Assembly (NCBI GenBank): GCA_002868865.1
Contig: PKUC01000072.1
Location: 1-38,561, forward strand
Length of the DNA: 38,561 bases
DNA from: Desulfuromonas sp.
GTDB taxonomy: Bacteria; Desulfobacterota; Desulfuromonadia; Desulfuromonadales; Geopsychrobacteraceae
Direction: 5' to 3'
Part shown: one piece after another, positions 16,111 through 23,480 of the stretch
Layout of the letters: each line of letters opens with the position of its first letter
Position numbering within the stretch: the first letter of the stretch is position 1
Notes under the pieces: generated by a model
What the model was told of the DNA's origin: nothing
Database searches by the model: none
Seen by the model: the letters and a program-made list of their open reading frames with translations, nothing else
Program-made: the position numbers and the translations under genes

Positions 16111-16904
16111 TGGATGATTTTCTCCTGCGGGCGCTGCTGGGTGGACTTGGCGTCGCGCTGATTGCCGGACCCTTCGGGTCCTTCGTGGTTTGGCGCAGAT
16201 TGGCCTATTTTGGCGATACACTGGCGCATTCTGCCCTACTCGGGGTTGCCCTCGGTTTCTTTTTTGAGGTCGATCCGACCCTGGCGGTGATGGCGGTCTG
16301 CCTGCTGATGGCGGTACTGCTGTTTGTTCTGCAGCGCCAGCGACGCCTGCCCGCCGATACCCTGCTCGGGGTGCTGGCCCACAGCGCGTTGTCGCTGGGG
16401 CTGGTGGTGCTGGCGTTTATGGAACAGGTCCGGGTCGATCTGGTCGCGTACCTGTTCGGTGATATCCTTGCTATCGGTGTCAGCGATCTGCTGTGGGTGC
16501 TTGCCGTCGGTCTGGTTTCCCTCGGAACTCTGTTTGTCCTCTGGCGACCGCTGCTGTCGATTACCCTGCACCGCGACATGGCCCGGGTCGAAGGGGTTCC
16601 GGTCGACCTGGTCGAGCTGGTGTTCTCCTGCCTGATCGCCTTGGTTGTGGCGATGATGATGAAGGTCGTCGGCCTGTTGTTGGTCACCGCACTGTTGATT
16701 ATCCCGGCCGCCAGCGCCCGGCGTTTTGTTGCTTCGCCAGAAGCGATGGCCGTGTTTGCGGTTTTGATCGGCTGCGGGGCTGTCGTCGGTGGCTTGACCG
16801 CGTCCTGGCACCTTGACACGCCGGCGGGTCCGTCTATCGTCGTGGTCGCTGCGCTCGGTTTCGTCTGCTCTCAGCTGCTGCCGTCTTCACGCACCGGACT
16901 CTGA
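16110..16904 (+). CDS. znuB: ZnuB, zinc ABC transporter permease
   Basis: A 264-residue inner-membrane permease of the ABC-3 family with about seven to eight hydrophobic segments. Family signatures are a GPFGSFVVWRRLAYFGD start, LAHSALLGVALG, LAHSALSLGLV, VDLVAYLFGDIL, DMARVEGVPV and a late KVVGLLLVTALLIIPAA. I take ATG 16110, which overlaps the znuC stop by one base (TGATG), with a G-rich Shine-Dalgarno at 16098-16103; GTG 16107 is an equally possible start one codon upstream. It forms the membrane channel used by ZnuA and ZnuC. Confidence 0.94.
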   Translation: MDDFLLRALLGGLGVALIAGPFGSFVVWRRLAYFGDTLAHSALLGVALGFFFEVDPTLAVMAVCLLMAVLLFVLQRQRRLPADTLLGVLAHSALSLGLVVLAFMEQVRVDLVAYLFGDILAIGVSDLLWVLAVGLVSLGTLFVLWRPLLSITLHRDMARVEGVPVDLVELVFSCLIALVVAMMMKVVGLLLVTALLIIPAASARRFVASPEAMAVFAVLIGCGAVVGGLTASWHLDTPAGPSIVVVAALGFVCSQLLPSSRTGL

Positions 16905-16905
16905 G

Positions 16906-16921
16906 ATTGTTCTGGAACAAT
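16906..16921. repeat. Small inverted repeat just after znuB
   Basis: ATTGTT and AACAAT pair around CTGG immediately after the znuB stop. The following bases (AGATCGATAGATTT) are only weakly T-rich, so it is at best a poor terminator. Confidence 0.3.
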
Positions 16922-16983
16922 AGATCGATAGATTTATAAATGTGCTCTCACCGTTTTTTGAGCGGGGGGGTACTGACTTAAAA

Positions 16984-16998
16984 GCGGTCAGGGACCGC
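16984..16998. repeat. Perfect inverted repeat upstream of the BioD/DRTGG gene
   Basis: GCGGTC and GACCGC flank AGG. The element ends 25 bp before ATG 17024 and 10 bp before its Shine-Dalgarno (AAGGAG). It may be an operator or a 5'-UTR hairpin. Confidence 0.35.
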
Positions 16999-17023
16999 AC
17001 GATTCAAGAAGGAGTTTCATATC

Positions 17024-18118
17024 ATGGCGCGTAAGCTCTTTATTGCAGCCACCGGCCAGAACAGCGGTAAAACCACCACCAGCCTGTCGCTGATGCACAT
17101 GGCGCGCAAGAAATACGGCCGGGTCGGTTTTATTAAGCCGATCGGACCCAAGCCCGCAGAGCACAACGGGATCGTCGCCGATAAGGATGCGATCCTGATC
17201 GCCCGGGTGTTCGGCCTCGAGGATGACCTGCGGTTGATGTCCCCCTTTGTCCTGCAACCGGGAGATACCCGACGTGTGCTGGACGGTGAGCTGTCCCGTG
17301 ACCAGATTTCGCAGCGGATGTTCGATGCTATCGCTGAGTTGGATGCCAAAAACGACTTTCTTATTATCGAAGGTGCGGGGCACTCCGGGGTCGGTTCGCT
17401 GCTCGGTTGCTGTAACGCCAAGGTCGCTCGCGAGGCCGGTGCGTCGGTTTTGCTTGTGACCGGCGGCGGGCTGGGCAACGTCGTTGACGCCGCACATATG
17501 AATCTGGCGCTGTTCGAAAAGCAGCAGGTACCGGTCAAAGCGGCGCTGGTCAACAAGATCGAACCGACCAAGCGTGAGCGCACCTTGCGCTACCTGCAGA
17601 TGGCCTTTGCCGATCATCCCTTCGATGTCATCGGCGGTTTTAACTATCAGCCTATTCTTGCCAATCCGACCCTGCGGCGCATCTCCAAGGTACTCGACAT
17701 CGAGCTCAACTGTGCCGAAGACGAAGCCCAGCGGATTATCCACAATATCCAGATCGGTGCCGCCAGCGCCCAGCGTGTTGCCAGTCTGCTCAAGGAATCG
17801 ACCCTGGTAATCGTTAACAGCAGTCGTGACGAGCTGCTGGTCACCCTCTCCAACCTCTATCAGATCGAAGAATACCGCGACCGTTTGGCGGGGGTTATCA
17901 TCCCCGGAGTTGGTCCCATCAGCCGCATCACCCAGCAGATCATCGACAGCAGCGGTATTCCCATCATGCGCGCCGGACTTACCTCCACCGCGGTGTTCGA
18001 ACTGATCACCGATGATGTCTCGAAACTGGTTGCGGAAGACACGCATAAGATCGAGTTGGTCAAGCAGTTGGCGGAAAATCGTTTCGACTTTAATGCGATT
18101 GATGCATTGCTCGATTGA
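17024..18118 (+). CDS. BioD-like P-loop / DRTGG-domain protein (phosphotransacetylase N-terminal-like)
   Basis: A 364-residue soluble protein matching the N-terminal regulatory part of long phosphotransacetylases but without the acetyltransferase domain. The first ~200 residues resemble a dethiobiotin-synthetase-type P-loop fold: the nucleotide-binding GQNSGKTTTS at 11-20, then FLIIEGAGHSGVGS and VLLVTGGGLGNVVD. The next ~150 residues resemble a DRTGG domain, with an IQIGAAS start, LVIVNSSRDELL, LAGVIIPGVGPIS and IPIMRAGLTSTAVFELI. Stand-alone proteins of this type are widespread in Desulfuromonadales relatives and lack a defined function; a regulatory nucleotide-binding role is only inferred. 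AAGGAG precedes ATG 17024. Confidence 0.8.
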   Translation: MARKLFIAATGQNSGKTTTSLSLMHMARKKYGRVGFIKPIGPKPAEHNGIVADKDAILIARVFGLEDDLRLMSPFVLQPGDTRRVLDGELSRDQISQRMFDAIAELDAKNDFLIIEGAGHSGVGSLLGCCNAKVAREAGASVLLVTGGGLGNVVDAAHMNLALFEKQQVPVKAALVNKIEPTKRERTLRYLQMAFADHPFDVIGGFNYQPILANPTLRRISKVLDIELNCAEDEAQRIIHNIQIGAASAQRVASLLKESTLVIVNSSRDELLVTLSNLYQIEEYRDRLAGVIIPGVGPISRITQQIIDSSGIPIMRAGLTSTAVFELITDDVSKLVAEDTHKIELVKQLAENRFDFNAIDALLD

Positions 18119-18173
18119 TCTGTGCTATATTGACCCTGTTTGTATCGATCTGAACGTGCAGAGAAGGGTACCG

Positions 18174-18368
18174 ATGAAAATAAAAGTCAGATATCAGAAC
18201 GGCCGCCTGCAGATGGTTTCGCAGGAGGAGCGCACTGAAAAGTACGATGATCCCGAGTTTTTAGAGTTCTATCAGGCCAACTGGTCGGCCTTCGGCGTCG
18301 ACCCGATCCGCAGTATGATTCGCGGCGGCTACAAGGTGACAGCAGGTTCGAAGCAGTCCCGGAGCTGA
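18174..18368 (+). CDS. Small hypothetical protein
   Basis: A 64-residue protein from ATG 18174 with AGAAGG just upstream. The longer frame from 18012 overlaps the previous gene and is rejected. It starts KIKVRYQNGRLQMVSQEE, continues with a charged DDPEFLEFYQANWSAFG and ends with a basic, Ser-rich tail (GGYKVTAGSKQSRS). There is no signal peptide or membrane segment. I do not recognise a family. It follows the BioD/DRTGG gene by 55 bp and may be co-transcribed with it. Confidence 0.6.
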   Translation: MKIKVRYQNGRLQMVSQEERTEKYDDPEFLEFYQANWSAFGVDPIRSMIRGGYKVTAGSKQSRS

Positions 18369-18490
18369 AGCGGCTCTGTAGGGGGCGATAAACTGCCCGT
18401 TTAAAACAGGTGGTCTCGGTAGCATCAGTTGTCTCGTCTCTTCCATCAAGATACACAGCTGGACAGGCCATTGCGGGCGCAATGAATGGC
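18369..18490. other. Intergenic stretch before the polysaccharide operon promoter
   Basis: No coding potential is visible. A weak GGGC/GCCC hairpin at about 18374-18390 is followed by GTTTAAAAC and may end the upstream transcript. The remainder up to the promoter at 18491 shows nothing I can name. Confidence 0.35.
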
Positions 18491-18520
18491 TTGACTCAAG
18501 GGGTTTTTCGGCGCTATGAT
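18491..18520 (+). promoter_or_regulatory. Sigma70-type promoter of the polysaccharide operon
   Basis: TTGACT (18491-18496) and TATGAT (18515-18520) are separated by 18 bp, each one base from consensus. Transcription from about 18527 would give a leader of ~200 nt before wza, containing the hairpin at 18544-18562 and the terminator-like structure at 18613-18650. Confidence 0.6.
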
Positions 18521-18543
18521 CCCCCGCGATTTGCGATGTAATG

Positions 18544-18562
18544 TTCGATAGTTGATATCGAA
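18544..18562. repeat. Perfect inverted repeat in the wza leader
   Basis: TTCGATA and TATCGAA flank GTTGA, about 17 nt into the predicted transcript. It could be a protein operator or the first hairpin of an RNA leader. Confidence 0.45.
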
Positions 18563-18612
18563 TGTATTGACCTATGCGAAAACGTCTGAGGGGACGCGAT
18601 GTTACGTAATTT

Positions 18613-18650
18613 AACCGCTACGGTGTTGTTTTTGGACCGGGCGGTTTTTT
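18613..18650 (+). terminator. Terminator-like hairpin (possible attenuator) in the wza leader
   Basis: The outer arms AACCGC (18613-18618) and GCGGTT (18641-18646) enclose a second pairing CGGT/ACCG (18621-18624 with 18636-18639). The structure runs directly into a T-run ending at 18650. It lies downstream of the predicted promoter and 77 bp before wza, so it would have to be read through for the polysaccharide genes to be expressed. Confidence 0.55.
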
Positions 18651-18726
18651 GTGTGTAGGCTTTCTCTGGCCGTTCTTTGCCGTACCCGTCTTGTAGACCT
18701 GTTGCTCTGTCGAAGGTTGACCGATT

Positions 18727-19764
18727 ATGTTCAGACTCCTGTTATTGTCTTTCTGCGCCGCGTCGCTGCTGCTGACCGCCTGCGGCCGCTATAACGATCT
18801 TCCTCCGGGAACATCCCGTATTCTCGAGGCATCACCTGTCCTTGAGCAGCAACAGGTGGTTGTCGAGCAGGGAACCGCGACGGCTCCCGATCGCGATTAT
18901 CGGCTCGGTCCCGGAGATGTCCTCTTTATCAACGTCAACGGCCGCCCCGAACTGGGCAGTCCGGTGACGGCCAGATCGGCCGATCTCAGTGGCAGCCGCA
19001 TCGATGGCACGGGTGCTGTTCATCTGCCGCTGGTCGGCGCGGTGTCTCTGGCCGGATCGACCATTCGCGAAGCGCAACAGCGCCTGAAAATGGCATTCGC
19101 GCACTACCTCAACGATCCCTGGGTGGTGGTCGAAGTCACCGATTACCGCAGTCAACCCCTCTATCTGATCGGCCAGTTTCGCAGCGCCGGGACCTATTAT
19201 ATGGATCGCCCGCTGACTCTGCTGCAAGGGGTCGCCCTCGGTGGCGGCCTGCTCGACACCGCGAATCTGCGCAGCGCCCGTCTGGTGCGCGATGGCCAGA
19301 TCGTCCCGGTCGATATCGCCCGACTTCTCAGGGAGGGGGACGCCGAGCAGAACAGTTGGCTGGCATCCGGCGATACTCTCTATGTGCCCGATGATAAGAA
19401 TCTTAATGTCTTCGTCTTCGGTGCCGTCAAAAAGCCGGGACCGGTGTCGATGCCCAACGGCCGCCTGACTTTGTCGCAGGCCCTGTCATCAGCAGGCCTC
19501 AATGGTAGCCGCGACAACCAGAAAAAGCTGCGGATTATCCGCTCCCATTCTACCACTCGTGGCGAACTGCTGGTCCTCGATCTTGGTCGGGTGCTGCGCG
19601 GTGAAGTGTTGCCCTACCTGCTGCAGGAAGGGGACATTATCTACGTACCGCACAGCGCCATCGGCAGCTGGAACCAGGCACTGGGTGAGCTTCTGCCCTC
19701 GCTGCAGACCGTCAGCGCCCTGCTGCAGCCTTTTGTCCAGGTGCAATACCTCAAAGAAAATTAA
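18727..19764 (+). CDS. wza: Wza-type outer-membrane polysaccharide export lipoprotein
   Basis: A 345-residue lipoprotein with lipobox LLLTAC (Cys at ~19). The polysaccharide export domain starts at DYRLGPGDVLFINVNGRPEL. The first SLBB-type domain includes the strand PLYLIGQFRSAGTYYMDRPLTLLQGVALGGGL; a second follows at NVFVFGAVKKPGPV and LTLSQALSSAGLNGS, ending with LLQEGDIIYVPHS. It would form the octameric outer-membrane channel for the polymer. The C-terminal ~35 residues are hydrophobic/amphipathic, as expected for the membrane helix. It opens the locus and is followed 45 bp later by the tyrosine kinase/copolymerase gene. Confidence 0.92.
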   Translation: MFRLLLLSFCAASLLLTACGRYNDLPPGTSRILEASPVLEQQQVVVEQGTATAPDRDYRLGPGDVLFINVNGRPELGSPVTARSADLSGSRIDGTGAVHLPLVGAVSLAGSTIREAQQRLKMAFAHYLNDPWVVVEVTDYRSQPLYLIGQFRSAGTYYMDRPLTLLQGVALGGGLLDTANLRSARLVRDGQIVPVDIARLLREGDAEQNSWLASGDTLYVPDDKNLNVFVFGAVKKPGPVSMPNGRLTLSQALSSAGLNGSRDNQKKLRIIRSHSTTRGELLVLDLGRVLRGEVLPYLLQEGDIIYVPHSAIGSWNQALGELLPSLQTVSALLQPFVQVQYLKEN

Positions 19765-19809
19765 ACGAATCCGGCGGTGGAGCCGTCGTAAACCATAGGA
19801 AGGCCCGCG

Positions 19810-22179
19810 ATGAACGAGCACAATGAGACCCACAGCGGCATGGTGCCATCGGCGATGGAAGAGGTCCACCTGCAGGACTATCTCGCTGTTCTCCAACGCC
19901 GCCGGAAGACATTTTTGATCACGTTCCTCCTGGTGGCGATTGCAGTGACCGGCTACACCCTGATGCTGCAGCCTGTGTACGAGCTGTCCACCACCATGCA
20001 TGTTCGCGACGACAAACTGCGTGGCAACACCATGCTCGAAGGGCTGGGGCTGACTCAGCAGAACCCTGTCGAGACCGAAATCGAGATCCTCAAATCCCGC
20101 ACCAACGCCGAAGAAGTGGTACGTCGTCTCAAGTTGACCTGGCAGATCTCCGACGCCGACGAAGGCACCCGGGTCAATATTCTTGAATTCAGCTCCACGG
20201 CTGAGCAACCGGTTTATCACCTGCAACTGTTGGGGGACGGTCGCTATCAGGTTTTTAACGAAAAGGATGTTCTCCTCGGAGAAGGGATCCGCGGACGACG
20301 TCTGCAGCTTGATGAGCTGGTTCTGCTGATCGATGAGATTCAGGGCGATCCGGGACAGCAGATGACCCTGACTCTCTGTTCCGCTGCCGATGTGGTCGAA
20401 TCCTTACGCAGAAGCCTCAATGCCTCCGAGGTCGGCAAGGGCACCAATATTATCCGCCTGTCTTATCAGGACACCGACCCCCAGCGTGGCGTTGAGCTGG
20501 TCAATACTCTGGCCACTGTCTACCTGGAGAGGGTGATCACCCTCAAAACCGAAGAAGCGCGCAAGTCGGTCGACTTTATCGAGCAGCAGCTCGACGAGGT
20601 GCGCAGTTTCCTCGACACTGCAGAACAGAGCCTCGAAACCTACAAACGGGACAGCGGCATCCTGCAACTCGACGCCGAAGCGGGGGTGCTCATCGAGCAG
20701 TTGACCGCGGTGGAAAAAGAACGCAGTGCCCTGTCGCTGCAGATGCGCCAGCTTGAATTTGCTCACGAAACCCTCGGACAGGCACTGGAGAAGGGCGAAG
20801 ACTACGCCCCCGCGGTGCTGCTCGACGATTCGGTGGTGTCCGGACTGGCCAACCGCCTGGCAACCCTCGAGCTGGAACGCCGCGCCCTGTTGGTTGAGGT
20901 GACACCGTCCCACCCGGCGGTGGAACGCCTCGACAGCCAGATCCGTCAGGCCCAGAACCAGTTGCTCGCCCTGTACAAGACCAACTATCGCAGTTTAACC
21001 GTGCGTTACGATGCCCTCGATCAGGACCTGCAGCGCTTCGAGGCGCAGATCAAAGAACTTCCCAAGGCGGAGCAGGAACTGGCACGCCTCACCCGGCTGG
21101 CGACGGTCAATGCCGATATCTACACCTTCCTGCTGCAGAAGCATGAGGAGGCCCGTATCGCCCGCGCCGCCACCATCAGCAATATCAATATTATCGATCC
21201 GGCTGCGGTGCCGCAGCATCCGATCAAGCCCAACAAGCGCAAAAATCTGTTACTGGGAATTATTGTCGGCCTGATGCTCGGGGTCGGTCTGGCGTTCTTT
21301 CAGGAATATCTCGACGACACCATCAAGGACGCCGAAACCGCCAAGCGTGCTCTCGGTCTTCCGGCCCTGGCGGTGATCCCCCGCATTCGTCACGCTGAAA
21401 CTGAAGAGAAAACCTTGTCGATTGCGCATGCGCTGGTCACCCATCATCAGCCACGCTCGGCACCGGCCGAAGCGTTCCGCAGCCTGCGCACCGCGCTTCA
21501 TTTTACCGCCGCCAATCAGGCGGCCCAGGTCTTCCTGATCACCAGCGCCTTTCCCGGGGAAGGTAAAACCACCATCTCCGCAAACCTCGCCGAAGCCTTT
21601 GCCCAGGCGGGCCGCAAGGTGCTGCTGATCGGTTGCGACCTGCGCATTCCGACCCTTCACCAGATCTTCGGACGCGACAAATCCCCCGGTCTCACCGAAT
21701 ATCTCGTCGGCGATGCCGAACTCGGTCAGATTCTGCACGATACGCAGAGCACGGACTTCCATTTTATCAGCTCCGGCATTACCCCGCCCAATCCCGCCGA
21801 ACTGCTCGACAGCCACGCGATGCAATCCCTGATCGATCAGCTGCGCCAGCGTTACGATACCATCATCCTTGATGCGCCACCGCTGTTGGCGGTCACCGAT
21901 TCGTCGGTTTTGACCGCTTACGCCGATATGAGCATCGTCGTTGTCGAAGCCGGCGGGGTGAAAATCAAAGCGGCCGAACATGTCAGCGAACGTCTGGCGA
22001 TGACCGCCAAGCCGGTGGCCGGGTTCGTCCTCAATGACAAATTCGGCAAGGGAGCGCATTACTACGGATCTTATCGCGGCCGTTACGGATACGGATACGG
22101 ATACGGATACGGGTATGACGGAGAGGGGAGTACGCAACAGGGACGAGGTTCTCTGCTGTCCAGACTGTTCAAAGGCTAA
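19810..22179 (+). CDS. wzc: Wzc-type polysaccharide copolymerase / bacterial tyrosine autokinase
   Basis: A 789-residue inner-membrane protein. A Wzz domain begins with LQDYLAVLQRRRKTFLI and the first membrane segment (~37-54). A long periplasmic coiled-coil region includes the GNVR-type segment, and a Pro-rich second membrane segment lies at ~477-496. The cytoplasmic BY-kinase domain has Walker A G583-EGKTT, Walker A' LLIG608-CDLR (first Asp replaced by Gly, a known variant) and Walker B D688 in IILDAPPLL. The tail is Tyr-rich, with HYYGSYRGRY and then repeated Gly-Tyr, as needed for autophosphorylation. Phosphorylation cycling with the downstream phosphatase controls polymer length and export. 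AGGAAGG precedes ATG 19810. Confidence 0.93.
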   Translation: MNEHNETHSGMVPSAMEEVHLQDYLAVLQRRRKTFLITFLLVAIAVTGYTLMLQPVYELSTTMHVRDDKLRGNTMLEGLGLTQQNPVETEIEILKSRTNAEEVVRRLKLTWQISDADEGTRVNILEFSSTAEQPVYHLQLLGDGRYQVFNEKDVLLGEGIRGRRLQLDELVLLIDEIQGDPGQQMTLTLCSAADVVESLRRSLNASEVGKGTNIIRLSYQDTDPQRGVELVNTLATVYLERVITLKTEEARKSVDFIEQQLDEVRSFLDTAEQSLETYKRDSGILQLDAEAGVLIEQLTAVEKERSALSLQMRQLEFAHETLGQALEKGEDYAPAVLLDDSVVSGLANRLATLELERRALLVEVTPSHPAVERLDSQIRQAQNQLLALYKTNYRSLTVRYDALDQDLQRFEAQIKELPKAEQELARLTRLATVNADIYTFLLQKHEEARIARAATISNINIIDPAAVPQHPIKPNKRKNLLLGIIVGLMLGVGLAFFQEYLDDTIKDAETAKRALGLPALAVIPRIRHAETEEKTLSIAHALVTHHQPRSAPAEAFRSLRTALHFTAANQAAQVFLITSAFPGEGKTTISANLAEAFAQAGRKVLLIGCDLRIPTLHQIFGRDKSPGLTEYLVGDAELGQILHDTQSTDFHFISSGITPPNPAELLDSHAMQSLIDQLRQRYDTIILDAPPLLAVTDSSVLTAYADMSIVVVEAGGVKIKAAEHVSERLAMTAKPVAGFVLNDKFGKGAHYYGSYRGRYGYGYGYGYGYDGEGSTQQGRGSLLSRLFKG
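22087..22110 (+). repeat. Hexanucleotide tandem repeat (GGATAC)x4 in the wzc tyrosine tail
   Basis: Four perfect GGATAC copies, flanked by the degenerate copies CGTTAC and GGGTAT, encode the Gly-Tyr repeats of the kinase tail (residues 760-767 and flanks). As the unit is six bases, slippage would change the number of Gly-Tyr pairs without breaking the frame. Confidence 0.9.
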
Positions 22180-22193
22180 GCGGAGTTGTTCTG

Positions 22194-22916
22194 ATGGAGG
22201 GTCAAGCATTACCGGGACGTCACGATTATCATACCCACCTGCTGCCGGGGATCGACGATGGAGCGGAAAGCTGGGAGAACGCTCTGCAGATGGCGGCCGT
22301 CCTGGCCGATTGCGGTTTTACCCACGCCTGTTGCACCCCGCACCAGATTTACGGCCTCTATGCGCCGGATGTCGGCCAGGTCGAATTCGCCGTCGCTCGC
22401 CTGCAGCAGCAGGTTGACGATGCCGGGATACCGCTCACGGTGATGCCGGGGATGGAATACCTCCTCGATGACAACTTCGCACAGCATCTTGACTGCCTCC
22501 TCCCCCTCGGTGACAGTGATCAGGTGCTGGTGGAACTCCCCAATCACACCTCCCTCGAACCCCTCCTCGAACTGCTCTTTGCGATCGTCCGCCGTGGCTT
22601 TGTACCCCTGATTGCCCACCCCGAACGCTGCCAGCGCCTGTTCGTCGACAGTCGCTCGTTCCATTTTTGGTTTGGCAAGAAAAAAACGGAGTGCGCCCCG
22701 CTAGTCGAGCAGATGGTGCAGATGGGGTGCCGCTTTCAGGCCAATATCGGCAGCTTTTGCGGATTTTACGGACCGCAGGCCCGTCATCAGGCTCGGACTA
22801 TGCTCAACGGCGGGCTGTATTCCTGTTTTGGCAGCGACGCCCATAATCCCGATGATCTCAAGGGATATCTCAGGCTTGGCATGAGTGTGCTGGAACATCA
22901 GGGGGTTGAAGTTTAA
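22194..22916 (+). CDS. CpsB/YwqE-type PHP protein-tyrosine phosphatase
   Basis: A 240-residue metal-dependent phosphatase of the PHP family. The metal-binding motifs are clear: D11-Y-H13-T-H15-LLPGIDDG at the N-terminus, CTPHQIY, PLIAHPERC and FGSDAHN near the C-terminus. GMEYLLDD and the overall size match CpsB/Wzb-equivalents of Gram-positive type, which also occur in deltaproteobacteria. It would dephosphorylate the Tyr-rich tail of the Wzc-type kinase encoded just upstream (14 bp gap), resetting the polymerisation cycle. It is the last gene before the pseudogene region. Confidence 0.92.
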   Translation: MEGQALPGRHDYHTHLLPGIDDGAESWENALQMAAVLADCGFTHACCTPHQIYGLYAPDVGQVEFAVARLQQQVDDAGIPLTVMPGMEYLLDDNFAQHLDCLLPLGDSDQVLVELPNHTSLEPLLELLFAIVRRGFVPLIAHPERCQRLFVDSRSFHFWFGKKKTECAPLVEQMVQMGCRFQANIGSFCGFYGPQARHQARTMLNGGLYSCFGSDAHNPDDLKGYLRLGMSVLEHQGVEV

Positions 22917-22962
22917 CGTCTCATCGCTTACCGCGAATTAACTTCGGCGGGTCGCGGACCAA

Positions 22963-23127
22963 ACGATCAAGCTGGTCGGAACCGATGCGGATACGATTGT
23001 CGCCGCAGCAACCCGGTTGCTGCGGGATAATACCGCCTATCAATCCATGAGTCGCTCCCATAACCCCTATGGGGATGGTCGCGCTGCCGTGAGGATTGTG
23101 CAGACGTTGGCTGTGAATACGGATTGA
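22963..23127 (+). pseudogene. 3' fragment of a second wecB (UDP-GlcNAc 2-epimerase)
   Basis: Read in frame from 22963 to TGA 23125-23127 this gives TIKLVGTDADTIVAAATRLL, then RDNTAYQSMSRSHNPYGDGR and AAVRIVQTLAVNTD. It aligns without gaps to the C-terminus of intact WecB (TVKLVGTD..., [13 protein letters not shown]); I count 29 identities in 45 positions. The 5' ~85% of the gene is missing and a stop lies in frame at 22939-22941, so it cannot be expressed as a functional protein. The DNA differs at many codon positions from the intact gene, so this is an old or foreign copy rather than a recent duplicate. Confidence 0.88.
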
Positions 23128-23260
23128 CCCGTGCAGGTCCAATCCAAGATAGATAATCTCAATATTTTTTATGGTAATAAATACCAATAAGTGTTTTTTA
23201 CCGCTGGCGGTTTCGGGCTGAGTTGTATAAGGTCTCGGTGGTCTTGATGAGACACACCGT
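23128..23260. other. Non-coding spacer between the wecB and wecC fossils
   Basis: AT-rich in its first half (AATATTTTTTATGGTAATAA around 23161). A small ACCGC/GCGGT hairpin at about 23199-23210 follows a T-run. I see no gene; it is probably further decayed remnant sequence. Confidence 0.4.
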
Positions 23261-23407
23261 ACCGAGTTTCCGCTCTGTTCGTTGTCTCTGTTTTTGAGGA
23301 ATGCGGATAATTTGGTGGTGCTGGTGGATCATGATGAGTTTAAGGGTTTTGATGGCCAATTGCTGAAAGAGAAGATTGTGATTGATACCCGGGGGATTTG
23401 GCGGTAG
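23261..23407 (+). pseudogene. 3' fragment of a second wecC (UDP-ManNAc dehydrogenase)
   Basis: The frame ending at TAG 23405-23407 reads TEFPLCSLSLFLRNADNLVV, then LVDHDEFKGFDGQLLKEK and [10 protein letters not shown]. It aligns without gaps to the C-terminus of intact WecC (SEFPLYEL..., [19 protein letters not shown]); I count 30 identities in 46. Everything upstream of about residue 370 is missing and the frame closes at 23228-23230. A REP-like palindrome follows the stop, as it does after the intact wecC. Confidence 0.88.
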
Positions 23408-23416
23408 ACGGGCTGT

Positions 23417-23445
23417 GGGGACTGGCTTCGCAGGTGCTTGTCCCC
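23417..23445. repeat. REP-like palindrome, copy A (after the wecC fossil)
   Basis: GGGGAC at 23417-23422 and GTCCCC at 23440-23445 are complementary ends of a 29-nt element, with an inner GC/GC pair. Its 24-nt core (23421-23444) matches copy B after intact wecC at 22 of 24 positions. It resembles extragenic palindromes I associate with Geobacter relatives. Confidence 0.65.
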
Positions 23446-23480
23446 CTCAGTGGTTCCCTTATGTGTTTTAAGGTTGAGAA

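Noticed and set aside
16205-16819. Long antisense open frames opposite znuB
   Set aside because: They are shadows of a GC-biased real gene; the translations are low-complexity (Thr/Ser/Arg or Gln/Arg/His rich) with no family features.
18520-18726. Known riboswitch (for example cyclic di-GMP type I) in the wza leader
   Set aside because: The conserved bases of that aptamer are not present; only generic hairpins can be supported.
21631-21642. Gly608 in the Wzc Walker A' motif as a loss-of-function change
   Set aside because: Gly at this position is a known variant among tyrosine autokinases, and Walker A, Walker B and the Tyr tail are intact.
22087-22110. CRISPR-like or satellite array
   Set aside because: The repeat is a coding hexanucleotide microsatellite without spacers.
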